A stretch of DNA of 23,492 nt from Lachnospiraceae bacterium UBA6452 (GCA_002441865.1 DJNY01000234.1:1355-24846), one strand, 5' to 3'. Positions 6,188 to 13,829 are shown, numbered from the stretch's first letter. A program made the numbers and translations. The notes: a model not told the origin generated them from the sequence alone.

Positions 6188-7918
6188 CTATTCCACGATC
6201 GGAATGACCATATTTTCAAATGCGCTCTGCATCTTTGGATGCTGTATCAGAAAATGGATCGCTGGTGCTTTGTTTTTGGATACCATGACCCATTTCTTTT
6301 CATGTATAAAAATCTGAATATTCCGGAAAGCGGATGTAGTATTTTCTGTCACCGTATAACCCGGATGCATTTTTCTGTATGCCTGGATCTGCTCAAGATG
6401 TTCCTGATACTCCTCCCATGTATAAAAAATATCCTTTTCATAAAACATGCCGGACAATGACAGCCGCATCGGAAATTGTTTGAATTCTTCTCTTCCGAGG
6501 ACAGGAATCTCTTCCGTGACAGAACTGTGGAGCAGAATTTTATCCATCATCTCCCGCTGCCCGGCAATATACGTCCGGATCTGTTCCTGTTCTTTCTGCG
6601 GGATCCGGTTACGCACCATGATCCGTCCGACCAGCTCCTCCGTCGCCGTATAACAGGATAAGGCGGACAATATAAAATGCCTGCTGCCCGGTGTTTCTGC
6701 ATCTGCCTGTAAAAAAGACCAATATGCCTGCATCTGTTTTTCACAGTAAATTTCCATCAGCGGCGTTGCTTTGGCAAGAAGTCTGTCCGCACGTTTTTTA
6801 TAATAATCCACTTCACTTTTATTCTTCGTCAGATAGTATTTTCCTTCCCTGTGATAGCCCTTGATTGCTTCACCGGTCAGTGCAACACTCCCGGATACTT
6901 TCAGGAGATGCAGAAATGCATTATCCTGTGTATCTTTTAAATAATACGGCGAGATCTGCCCTGTCATATACATCGGTATCCAGCTTTCCAGTCCGAGCAT
7001 CATATCCTCAAAAGAACGGTCTATATTATGGATCTGATGCAGATGCAGTCCCTTTTTCAGCAGCATCGCCATACCAAACATCCATTTTTTCGGAAATTCC
7101 GGATCTTTCGCCATCTCACCCATCGGCATATCACTGTACATAATGACAGGCTCTTTGGATCTTGAAAGCACCGTTGCCTTCAGAAATGCCAGTTCACTGT
7201 CCATCATTTCCTTTATCCCCAGATAACTCTTTGAAGTCGGAAGCTGAAAAGGCGCGGTCGGTACTCTCAACTCATCAAAATGAATCACACGGATATATTC
7301 ATTCTGCTGAAATTCATCTATCTTTTCCAGAAAGCCTGCCACCTGATTTCTGACATTTCCGGTTCCGCTTGTCAGCCACTCTACCAGACGCATCTGATAC
7401 TCTTCCGCTTTTTCCAGATCATCCGTTTTACAACCGATCAGTTCCGCGATATCTTTTTTCTGTGATGTGTCCTGACACCGCCTGACGATATATCGGGAAA
7501 TGCCTGTGGCAAATTCCACGGGATCGGAGGGCTGTCTCTGTCCCTTCCGGATTCGTGAAATATAAGATGCATCATAATTCAGCGATCTGGCAAGATCAGA
7601 AACACTGATCGACAACGCGTAAAGCAGCTGATCTACATTTACCCGCAATTTTTCCATATCAACTGTACTTTTTTTTGTCAATGGCAGTAAGGTATCCCCC
7701 ACCGACTTGATTGTCACATCTGTGATTCCTTTGTTCCGGGCAATCCGGACGATCCCATTCACCAGCCTGCATAGCTGTTCCGAACCGGCTTCCGGAATAC
7801 GCTCACCGGATCTGTAACGACTGATGGTAGCTGCAGACAGCCCGGAGATTTCCGCCAGTTCCCTGGATGTACAGCTAATCTGCTCCATATATGCATCAAG
7901 CGCAGCCTTAAAATCCAT
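6188..7918 (-). CDS. Transcriptional regulator with two Cro/CI-type HTH domains and a large C-terminal domain
   Basis: A 576-aa protein. Two helix-turn-helix units are visible: residues ~17-42 (SRELAEISGLSAATISRYRS) and ~104-131 (SVSDLARSLNYDASYISRIR). Both carry the typical IS-R-x-R-x-G recognition helix. About 430 residues follow without an enzyme motif I recognise; they are mostly helical, with no membrane segment, and probably sense a signal or form an oligomer. GGGAGG precedes the ATG. It is transcribed away from the surface-protein gene at 8094, and a 33-bp palindrome lies between them, so it probably controls that gene and itself. A monomer with two HTH units could bind a whole palindrome or bridge two sites. 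The ligand is unknown. Confidence 0.82.
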   Translation of the reverse strand: MDFKAALDAYMEQISCTSRELAEISGLSAATISRYRSGERIPEAGSEQLCRLVNGIVRIARNKGITDVTIKSVGDTLLPLTKKSTVDMEKLRVNVDQLLYALSISVSDLARSLNYDASYISRIRKGQRQPSDPVEFATGISRYIVRRCQDTSQKKDIAELIGCKTDDLEKAEEYQMRLVEWLTSGTGNVRNQVAGFLEKIDEFQQNEYIRVIHFDELRVPTAPFQLPTSKSYLGIKEMMDSELAFLKATVLSRSKEPVIMYSDMPMGEMAKDPEFPKKWMFGMAMLLKKGLHLHQIHNIDRSFEDMMLGLESWIPMYMTGQISPYYLKDTQDNAFLHLLKVSGSVALTGEAIKGYHREGKYYLTKNKSEVDYYKKRADRLLAKATPLMEIYCEKQMQAYWSFLQADAETPGSRHFILSALSCYTATEELVGRIMVRNRIPQKEQEQIRTYIAGQREMMDKILLHSSVTEEIPVLGREEFKQFPMRLSLSGMFYEKDIFYTWEEYQEHLEQIQAYRKMHPGYTVTENTTSAFRNIQIFIHEKKWVMVSKNKAPAIHFLIQHPKMQSAFENMVIPIVE

Positions 7919-7958
7919 TTTATTTTCCTCCCTGTTCTATCACATATCTGCGGCAGTT

Positions 7959-7964
7959 ATTATA
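7959..7964 (-). promoter_or_regulatory. -10 box of the two-HTH regulator gene
   Basis: On the minus strand TATAAT occurs 41 nt upstream of the start codon. A -35 at proper spacing is poor. Two GCGGCAG direct repeats (7950-7956 and 7974-7980, 24 nt apart) flank this box and could be protein-binding sites. Confidence 0.45.
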
Positions 7965-7990
7965 CAAATACCGGCGGCAGACAAAGTTCT

Positions 7991-8023
7991 GATTTCCAAA
8001 ATGGCATTGCCTGATTGGAAATC
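7991..8023. promoter_or_regulatory. 33-bp imperfect palindrome, candidate operator
   Basis: GATTTCCAA (7991-7999) and TTGGAAATC (8015-8023) are perfect inverted arms, and GGCA (8003-8006) and TGCC (8008-8011) form an inner pair around the same centre, base 8007. Only three pairs per arm do not match. It lies in the divergent region upstream of both the regulator and the surface-protein gene. A 12-bp palindrome, TTCCTATAGGAA, follows at 8025-8036. Confidence 0.7.
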
Positions 8024-8046
8024 CTTCCTATAGGAACCGATCTCAC

Positions 8047-8055
8047 TGCTATAAT
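8047..8055 (+). promoter_or_regulatory. Extended -10 promoter of the surface-protein gene
   Basis: TGC-TATAAT (TG at 8047-8048, TATAAT at 8050-8055) is an extended -10 element. No consensus -35 is present at 16-18 nt; the TTCCTATAGGAA palindrome occupies that position. This arrangement suits activator-dependent transcription. Confidence 0.6.
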
Positions 8056-8093
8056 TATATTACAACAAAAACTGACAAAGAAGGAGGATTCCT

Positions 8094-10010
8094 ATGAAAA
8101 AACACAACAAACTTTCCATAACGCAATTTTTGTCTGCCATTTTTGTTTTCTTACCTATGTTATATCTTATCTCAATTCCACAATCTGTTCCGGTTTTGGC
8201 GGATGAAGCAGGAGAAGTTGACATAACACAATCTTCTTCTGAAGAACACGTTCTGAATGAAGAAAATAACTGGGATATCAGTGATCATCTGATCATGCCC
8301 GGTGAATCATTTTATACAGAACCCAAATATGAATTTTCCAATGAAAAGATGCAGGCCGGTGTCCTTCATCTTACCGCCTGCCCCAGATATCTGCATACGG
8401 CACTTACCCTGGATAAACCGGATGGTGAAACAGGCGGTGAAGCACGTTGGTACACAGATGCACTTGTCAGGAGTACCGCAGACACATCACTGGTCGTTCC
8501 ATGCAGGACCAATTCCTACAATCTCATAAAACTTGCCTATGACAAAGGGGATCTATCCTCTCTTCAGGGCGATGAAACCGTACAGGATAACCTGCAGGCT
8601 GCACTGAAAGGAAATAACGAAGTCACTGCGGGATATCAGAATAATACAGGGCTTCCCATCGTTTTAGAACAGGTACGGGGCGGCTCTAACGTAGAAGAAG
8701 GCAGTGTTTACGGGGGCGAATACGGAGAAGATCTGCTCGTCTATGCTTCTTCTTTACAAAACTGGGGCTGTGTGATCCGTTTTTATGAACCGTATTATTT
8801 ATTATCTTATACGTTTGATGGAATTGATAGTGAATTTACGACAGAAGAAATGAATAGCCTGCCTGACCGCTTCTATATCCAGCGCGAACAGCAGCAGCTC
8901 ATTTTACCGGATCCGGTACGAACCGGACATCATTTTACGGAATGGAATGGTGGACTTGTCACATTTTCCGATGTAAGCAGGAAAGATAACAATACGATCC
9001 TGACCTTTGACTGGGAGCACAATCTGCGCACAGCCAGCTTTACAGTTTTCTCCGACCAGACGCTGCGGGCTTGTTTTGAAGAAGATTTTACTGTTACCTT
9101 CCAGCCGAACGGCGGACAGCTGAAGGAAACTGATCCTGCTGTCCGCGAGATCGATACAACCGATTCCGGCAATGATCTGTTCTTTGATATCAACCAATGT
9201 GTACCTGTCCGAAGCGGCTATCAGTTTGCCGGATGGTGTACTTCTCCGTCTGCGGATGATGCCAGCCTGATCAAAAATACAAAGGATTCCCAATGGATCA
9301 TTGACTGGCTCAACGATCTGCATGAAAACCAATATGATATCCAGCTTTACGCAAAATGGGTCAAAGAAGATCCCTGTGTAAACGGACACACCATACAGCA
9401 GAGCCTGACACAGGCAACCACACAACAGGATGGCTTTCTCCTGACAAAATGCTCTGTATGCGAAAAAGCACTGCAGACTGAGATCATCCCACGTATAGCG
9501 GATATCCGTCTGGCAGCTGACAATTATACCTATAATGGAAAAAGAAGGGAACCGGCCGTTATCATACTGGACAACGATCAAAACCAGCTCCGCAGTACAG
9601 ACTATACAGTCTCCTATGCCAAAGGGCAGAAAAAAGTCGGCAGTTATACCGTTACGATCGCCTTTCAGGGAAATTACTGCGGAACGGTACAAAAAACGTT
9701 TACCATCAGCCCCAAGACCACCCGCATCGCCAAATTAACACCTGGCTCAAAAAAGATAACGGTCAGATGGAAAAAGCAGACGGTACAGACATCCGGTTAT
9801 CAGATACAGTACGCAACTTCTGCCAGATTTAAATATGCAAAAAAAGTTACTATTTCGAACAACAAAACAACACAGAAAGCCATCAAAAAACTAAAGTCAA
9901 AGAAAAAATATTATATCAGGATCCGTACCTATAAAACAGTTAAGGTAAACGGGAAAACGCAAAAAATCTACTCCTCCTGGAGTAAGACAAAAACTGTAAA
10001 AACAAGATAA
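8094..10010 (+). CDS. Secreted multidomain surface protein (InlB-type repeats, FN3)
   Basis: A 638-aa protein with a signal peptide (cleavage likely after Ala36 in VPVLA-DE). Residues ~40-235 are an unrecognised N-terminal domain. Two regions resemble Listeria-Bacteroides (InlB B) repeats: ~238-330 (LPDPVRTGHHFTEWNG) and ~332-424 (VTFQPNGG, then VPVRSGYQFAGW and LYAKW). Residues 428-456 hold a Cys-x3-His and Cys-x2-Cys pattern (C428, H432, C453, C456) that may bind a metal. Residues ~470-541 form a small beta domain (YTYNGKRREPAV to GNYCGTVQKTFTI) common in gut surface proteins, and ~542-638 an FN3 domain (SGYQIQYATS, YYIRIRTYK, SSWSKTKTV). No LPXTG or C-terminal membrane anchor is present; the very basic C-terminus may hold it to the wall. 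AAGGAGGA precedes the ATG. Divergent from the two-HTH regulator, its likely controller. Confidence 0.85.
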   Translation: MKKHNKLSITQFLSAIFVFLPMLYLISIPQSVPVLADEAGEVDITQSSSEEHVLNEENNWDISDHLIMPGESFYTEPKYEFSNEKMQAGVLHLTACPRYLHTALTLDKPDGETGGEARWYTDALVRSTADTSLVVPCRTNSYNLIKLAYDKGDLSSLQGDETVQDNLQAALKGNNEVTAGYQNNTGLPIVLEQVRGGSNVEEGSVYGGEYGEDLLVYASSLQNWGCVIRFYEPYYLLSYTFDGIDSEFTTEEMNSLPDRFYIQREQQQLILPDPVRTGHHFTEWNGGLVTFSDVSRKDNNTILTFDWEHNLRTASFTVFSDQTLRACFEEDFTVTFQPNGGQLKETDPAVREIDTTDSGNDLFFDINQCVPVRSGYQFAGWCTSPSADDASLIKNTKDSQWIIDWLNDLHENQYDIQLYAKWVKEDPCVNGHTIQQSLTQATTQQDGFLLTKCSVCEKALQTEIIPRIADIRLAADNYTYNGKRREPAVIILDNDQNQLRSTDYTVSYAKGQKKVGSYTVTIAFQGNYCGTVQKTFTISPKTTRIAKLTPGSKKITVRWKKQTVQTSGYQIQYATSARFKYAKKVTISNNKTTQKAIKKLKSKKKYYIRIRTYKTVKVNGKTQKIYSSWSKTKTVKTR

Positions 10011-10037
10011 TGTTTACTTTACAGGCTGAAATTATGA

Positions 10038-10072
10038 AAGAGTTGGCACACAAAATATATGTGCCAGCTCTT
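10038..10072. terminator. Hairpin between convergent genes
   Basis: Arms 10038-10050 and 10060-10072 form a 13-bp stem with one G-U pair around a 9-nt AT-rich loop. It lies between the stops of the surface-protein gene and the convergent ATC-hydrolase-family gene. T tracts are moderate on both sides, so it may act in both directions. Confidence 0.7.
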
Positions 10073-10074
10073 CT

Positions 10075-10701
10075 CTACTCTTTATTCCCCGTAATAAAGT
10101 AATCACAATATGCACCGCCTGAAGCCAGCGTCTGCTCTCTGTGTAAGACACCGCTCTGGAGTGTGATCATCACTTCATCCAGTTCACAGAATAGCGGCAT
10201 CAGTTCGGAGACGCCCAGCTTTTTGGCATAAGTGCAGATCGGGCAACGGGTAATGCGGTAATAGCAGGCGCCTTCATACGGCTGTCCGACAAAATCCACT
10301 TTGAAAGAGGTCGGATACTGCTTTTCCTTTTCCGGCGTATACCATTTGGCATACTTGACAATGCTCTTTTTGTTCTCCGCTTTGCCCTTGTCCGTATTTA
10401 AGTCGGTTCTTGCAAAATACCATTTAATATGATAGAGCGAACGGCGCATCATTTCCTGTACGAACTCCGGCGGGATTTTCTTCTCACTGGCCACATAGGG
10501 TGCTACAAACGTGAGTGCAAATAACTCATTATATGCCATTGGATTGTCATCTCCAATGTCATCTGCCTGATCCACCAGCTCACGATAGATCTTTTTGCTC
10601 TTTTTCATGATCTCCGTGGCATAAGCTTTGCCATACTTCTCTGTCAGAGCCTTTTTCATAGGACTCTTGAACATCCAAAAATAAAACCCATTATATTTCA
10701 T
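10075..10701 (-). CDS. L-2-amino-thiazoline-4-carboxylic acid hydrolase family protein (cassette 2)
   Basis: A 208-aa soluble protein of the same family as the one at 4728, but only distantly similar. Conserved points seen: Cys153-Pro-Ile-Cys156, Cys172 followed by Asp175, and TLASGGAYCDY with Cys199-Asp200. I start at the ATG at 10699-10701, because GGGAGG lies 9 nt upstream and the TetR stop is one base away. A longer frame (start at 10722) would overlap the TetR gene by 20 nt and bypass this ribosome site. The substrate is unknown; the TetR partner suggests expression is induced by a small molecule. The N-terminal half is helical and lysine-rich, as in cassette 1. Confidence 0.75.
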   Translation of the reverse strand: MKYNGFYFWMFKSPMKKALTEKYGKAYATEIMKKSKKIYRELVDQADDIGDDNPMAYNELFALTFVAPYVASEKKIPPEFVQEMMRRSLYHIKWYFARTDLNTDKGKAENKKSIVKYAKWYTPEKEKQYPTSFKVDFVGQPYEGACYYRITRCPICTYAKKLGVSELMPLFCELDEVMITLQSGVLHREQTLASGGAYCDYFITGNKE

Positions 10702-10702
10702 C

Positions 10703-11329
10703 TTACTGATCCTCCCGTGCATGATTTATAGAATCGAAAAATGCAGTCCATCCGCCAAAATGGTAAGTCATAAGTGCTTCCATATATTTCTCGGCAATTT
10801 TCCGGTCAGAACATTCGATCACGATTCTGCGATAACTGTCAAACTGTGCAGAAATCAAAAGCCCCAGCAGCTTTTCGTCTATGCCTGTGAATCCCGCTCT
10901 GTGAAAAAACGCAATACTCTCTTTGATCTTGTTCTGAACGATTCCATCAAAGTAATGCTCCAGGCTGCTCCCTGCGCTACAGCAGAAAAGCAGAATTGCC
11001 GCCTCATAATGATCGAATATCAGATGAAGGATTGCCTCTGATTCATGCTGCATCGATGCCTTTAGCCCAGTCAGGAAATCTGCACCAACACCCGCATCAT
11101 AATCTGCCCTGATATTTTGAAACAAAACTGCAATTTCATCAAAAAACGGCTTTAGCAGACAGGCAAACAATTCGTCCTTGGATTTGTAACGCGTCTGTAT
11201 CGCACCTACTGTGACGCCTGCTTTCTCTGCAATTTTTCTAAGTGATGCACCCGTATAGCCTTTCTCTGAAAACTCCTCCAGTGCTGCAGCCGTAATCTTG
11301 TCATCTAAAGAATGGTTTCTAAGAGCCAT
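10703..11329 (-). CDS. TetR/AcrR-family transcriptional regulator (cassette 2)
   Basis: A 208-aa TetR-family repressor with the DNA-binding unit at residues ~10-50 (ASLRKIAEKAGVTVGAIQTR) and a helical effector domain containing Cys-Cys in its middle (LLFCCSAGSS). It ends with TAA one base before the ATG of the ATC-hydrolase-family gene, so the two are translated together. A 32-bp palindrome overlaps its -10 box, which predicts autorepression. GAGGCGGG precedes the ATG. Similarity to the TetR at 4078 is confined to the HTH and general layout, so the two regulators probably sense different ligands. Confidence 0.88.
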   Translation of the reverse strand: MALRNHSLDDKITAAALEEFSEKGYTGASLRKIAEKAGVTVGAIQTRYKSKDELFACLLKPFFDEIAVLFQNIRADYDAGVGADFLTGLKASMQHESEAILHLIFDHYEAAILLFCCSAGSSLEHYFDGIVQNKIKESIAFFHRAGFTGIDEKLLGLLISAQFDSYRRIVIECSDRKIAEKYMEALMTYHFGGWTAFFDSINHAREDQ

Positions 11330-11348
11330 ATGCCCGCCTCACTTTCTT

Positions 11349-11380
11349 TAATTACACTGTAATCGATTACGATGTAATTA
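11349..11380. promoter_or_regulatory. 32-bp near-perfect palindrome, TetR operator
   Basis: Outer arms TAATTACA (11349-11356) and TGTAATTA (11373-11380) enclose the perfect inner palindrome GTAATCGATTAC (11359-11370); only the CT and GA dinucleotides between them do not match. It covers the -10 end and start region of the tetR promoter. The size would allow two overlapping TetR dimers, as in QacR-type binding; that is inference. Confidence 0.8.
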
Positions 11381-11405
11381 TAAAAAAACGACTCTCTTTT
11401 GTCAA
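11377..11405 (-). promoter_or_regulatory. Consensus sigma-A promoter of cassette 2
   Basis: On the minus strand TTGACA (11400-11405) and TATAAT (11377-11382) are both perfect and 17 nt apart. The -35 lies in the loop and inner stem of an upstream terminator hairpin, and the spacer contains its T tract. Confidence 0.88.
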
Positions 11406-11428
11406 GCAGGCAAAAGAAAGTCGTTTTT
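11384..11428 (-). terminator. Strong intrinsic terminator of the yigZ-GH26 transcript
   Basis: Arms 11384-11401 and 11411-11428 pair over 18 bp with one mismatch around a 9-nt loop. On the minus strand the hairpin runs straight into seven T residues. It closes the yigZ-GH26-macrodomain transcript and physically overlaps the promoter of the next gene. Confidence 0.85.
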
Positions 11429-11436
11429 ATTTTATT

Positions 11437-12101
11437 CTATATGTGGTTATATATTTTCAGATCTTCATCCTTGAACACATTAAAGATTACTTTTTGATCC
11501 TGTTGTCTTTATCCAGATATTGCTTTACCGTATCCGTAGCAATTTCAGCCGCTCTCCGCTGCCAGCTTCAGACATTCCCGATAACAGCTGGCAAGTAATT
11601 CTTCCTCTTTTTCTGTCACAGACCATTGTATGATCGGTTCGACCGTATGCAGAATATATTTTGCCGGAAGATTATACCCAGGAGTGATCTTTGCCTGTCC
11701 TGTTTCCTCTTCATGCCCCTGCCCGGTCATGATCTCACTCATCTTCAGGCGAAGCTCCACGCCCGCATAGGTATGGATATAATTATCAATACAGGCATTT
11801 ACGATTCATCACATCTCAGTGTCGTGATATCTCCCTGCCAGATATAGATCCTTGGATCAGAGCTTACAGGCTTTAAATCAGCAACATCCGTAATGCCGCG
11901 TTCTCTGTTTCTTTCCTTAAGATAATCGTCCTGGATCTTCAAAAACTCTGCACTGACCGGTCTTGGCGGTCTGACATTCATAAGGGAACGGAGCATTGTT
12001 TCCTGTTCCTGCTTTTCTGCATGAATCCTCTGTTTTCCGTATCGTATTTCTTCCTGCAACAGATATTGGATCAGATATTCTCTTCTTTCCTTCTGTGTCA
12101 T
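11437..12101 (-). pseudogene. Decayed Zn-type macrodomain protein-ADP-ribose hydrolase
   Basis: The first open piece (start 12101, stop 11799) reads as the N-terminal part of the macrodomain ADP-ribose hydrolase family (LLRSLMNVRPPRPVS, then RIYIWQGDITTLRCD). It then meets a frameshift, and DAIVNA in the shifted frame jumps straight to [15 protein letters not shown], so the ANS...PCHG active-site loop is missing. The second piece continues to LKLAAESG (stop near 11545). The CCISTG...FPNEE stretch is also missing, with the joint at a GCGGC repeat, and [13 protein letters not shown] follows in another frame. A last frameshift near 11489 precedes IFNVFKDEDLKIY. With two active-site segments lost and several frame changes the gene cannot make a working enzyme. 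HTVGP has also become HTVEP. The N-terminal piece still has a start with an AGAGGAA site. Confidence 0.82.
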
Positions 12102-12148
12102 GCTGTATTCCTCTTAACCATAACGATCGCGCCGGCTCCTGCACGTTT

Positions 12149-13090
12149 TTATCTCGTCCTCTTGATGCTGTAATCGCTGTCATACATCTCTTTCAGTTTT
12201 TCAACCGTGTTATAAACGCCATCCATACAAAATTCCTTCGACCACGTCATATAGTATGCCCACGGTGTATGGCTCTGCTCCAGCTTTTTGACATCCGGGT
12301 TATAACCAACCTCTGTCAGAGCTGCCACTTTGTTTTTCGACGTATTGGCGATCAGCTCCTCATACTGCTTCTGATAATCTGTCGCTTCATATTCCGGCAG
12401 ATAAATATCCCACGATACCACATCTACATAAGCATCGCCCGGATAGCCTTCCTTTGTCGGACAGCTCCAAACCCAGAGCAGGTTGTCCAGATGCTTCTGG
12501 TTTACATAATAATCAAACATCAGCTTGTAAAGCTCTGCTGCCACTTTACCGCCCTTTCTGCCCCACCAGAACCAGGTCCCTTCTACTTCATGGAACGGAC
12601 GCCACAGGACAGGGATATTTTCCTGTTGGAAACGGGCAAGCTGCTCCGCGATCACATCCAGATCCTGATAAAAGGCTTTCCGCTCCTTCGTACCCTCTAT
12701 AAGCACCTGCTCCGGATCAAAGTCTGTGTGCTCACTGTAAAAGCTCTTATCTCTTCCGCCAACCGGTGAAAACCAGTGAAAGCAGATGGAAACAATGCCA
12801 TCTGTCTCCTTTGCCCATCTGAGGGCAGTATCCATTGTGCCCTGGTTTTCTTTTACTTCCGTCAGACACGCCTCGGATGCATCCGCATAGTTGATGTTCG
12901 GGGAATAGCCCAAAAGTTCAAAGCCCTGCAGCTTCGGATATGCTCCCGTTTTTTCATGGATGTAAGTAATCTCTTCCATTGGATTTGTCTGCGTATGCTG
13001 TCCGGTAATGATCTTTTTGCCGGCTGTTTCATATAAATATGTCAGTAATTCTTTTGCCTCTTTTGTAGCGTTTTCATTCACAGGTTTCAT
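12149..13090 (-). CDS. Glycoside hydrolase family 26 beta-mannanase-like protein, cytoplasmic
   Basis: A 313-aa single-domain GH26 protein. The acid/base glutamate is in VLWRPFHE (E168), and the likely nucleophile is E260 in VAALTEVG; aromatic substrate-site residues follow each (WFWWG, WAYYMTW). The family cleaves beta-1,4-mannan or related beta-glycans. There is no signal peptide, carbohydrate-binding module or anchor, so it should act inside the cell on imported oligosaccharides. AAAGGAG lies 9 nt before the ATG, inside the end of yigZ (17-nt overlap), so expression is coupled to that gene. No transporter, mannosidase or mannose phosphorylase gene is nearby, so its pathway is not visible here. 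The active site looks intact. Confidence 0.87.
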   Translation of the reverse strand: MKPVNENATKEAKELLTYLYETAGKKIITGQHTQTNPMEEITYIHEKTGAYPKLQGFELLGYSPNINYADASEACLTEVKENQGTMDTALRWAKETDGIVSICFHWFSPVGGRDKSFYSEHTDFDPEQVLIEGTKERKAFYQDLDVIAEQLARFQQENIPVLWRPFHEVEGTWFWWGRKGGKVAAELYKLMFDYYVNQKHLDNLLWVWSCPTKEGYPGDAYVDVVSWDIYLPEYEATDYQKQYEELIANTSKNKVAALTEVGYNPDVKKLEQSHTPWAYYMTWSKEFCMDGVYNTVEKLKEMYDSDYSIKRTR

Positions 13091-13691
13091 TTCTCAGTTC
13101 TCCTTTTGTAATCTCTGTTTTTCCGTTTGTTTTTTCTGTCAGCATTTTGACCGCTGCATCCTCTTCCCCCGCCGGAACCAGCACATGGAACAGTACCTTT
13201 GCCCCATATTCCGTATCCGCTATGCGAAACCCTGCCTGGGAGAGCAGATACTGGATTTTCCCGACATCCGTGTATTCCGCCGTCAGCAGCAGTTCCTGCA
13301 TCAGAAGCTGCTGTCTGATCTCGGCATGTAAAAGTGCTTCCGAAACAGCGCCCTGATAAGCACGTACCAGTCCGCCCGTTCCCAGTAAGACACCACCGAA
13401 ATACCTCGTTACAACAGCCGCCACATTATGCACATCCTGCCCTGTCAGCACGGAAAGCATCGGTCTGCCCGCCGTCCCACTCGGTTCGCCGTCATCGGAG
13501 GAATGCATGATCTCATTATTTTCCCCGATCACATAAGCACTGCAGTTATGCCTTGCATCCCAGTATTTTTTCTTACAGGCAGCAATGAACTGCTCTGCTT
13601 CTTCCTGCGACTGTATGGGACATAACGTCGCGATGAATCTTGATTTCTTTTCTGTAATCTCGCCCTGCGCCTGCTGCAGTATGATCTTCAT
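13074..13691 (-). CDS. yigZ: YigZ/IMPACT family protein (UPF0029)
   Basis: A 205-aa protein with the N-terminal Impact domain (residues ~15-125) and a C-terminal ferredoxin-like DUF1949-type domain (~135-195). Diagnostic motifs are present: HSSDDGEPSGTAGRPML and VTRYFGGVLLGTGGLVRAY. The eukaryotic relative IMPACT regulates the kinase GCN2 and binds ribosomes; the bacterial role is not settled. Length is normal for the family. An AAGGAG site lies upstream of the ATG. It is the first gene of the minus-strand unit with the GH26 gene and the broken macrodomain gene, and is divergent from the PBP gene. Confidence 0.92.
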   Translation of the reverse strand: MKIILQQAQGEITEKKSRFIATLCPIQSQEEAEQFIAACKKKYWDARHNCSAYVIGENNEIMHSSDDGEPSGTAGRPMLSVLTGQDVHNVAAVVTRYFGGVLLGTGGLVRAYQGAVSEALLHAEIRQQLLMQELLLTAEYTDVGKIQYLLSQAGFRIADTEYGAKVLFHVLVPAGEEDAAVKMLTEKTNGKTEITKGELRNETCE

Positions 13692-13773
13692 ATACGGATC
13701 CTGCTCCTTTATTTGTCTGGTATTCTATATAGTCTATATTTAATGGGTTTGCATGTTTCATGGTGGACCGTTG

Positions 13774-13829
13774 AAAAACGCCGGTACTTAGGGTGTGTAT
13801 TTTACGCCCTTACGTACCGCTACGTTTTT
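13774..13829. repeat. Long imperfect hairpin flanked by A and T runs
   Basis: AAAAACG (13774-13780) pairs with CGTTTTT (13823-13829), GGTAC (13783-13787) with GTACC (13814-13818), and GGG (13791-13793) with CCC (13807-13809). Plus-strand transcription would run into a six-T tract, minus-strand into five T. It looks like a bidirectional terminator but no gene ends here. It could be a leader element, a relic, or the end of a short untranslated RNA. Confidence 0.5.

Noticed and set aside
8904..9692. 262-aa open frame antisense to the surface-protein gene
   Set aside because: It lies wholly within a well-supported secreted protein gene, has no ribosome site and no recognisable domain.
10075..10722. 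Longer start for the second ATC-hydrolase-family protein
   Set aside because: The start at 10722 would overlap tetR by 20 nt; the ATG at 10701 has a GGGAGG site at good spacing.
11996..12769. 257-aa plus-strand frame opposite the GH26 gene
   Set aside because: It is Cys/Phe/Ile-rich noise antisense to conserved GH26 motifs and the macrodomain remnant.
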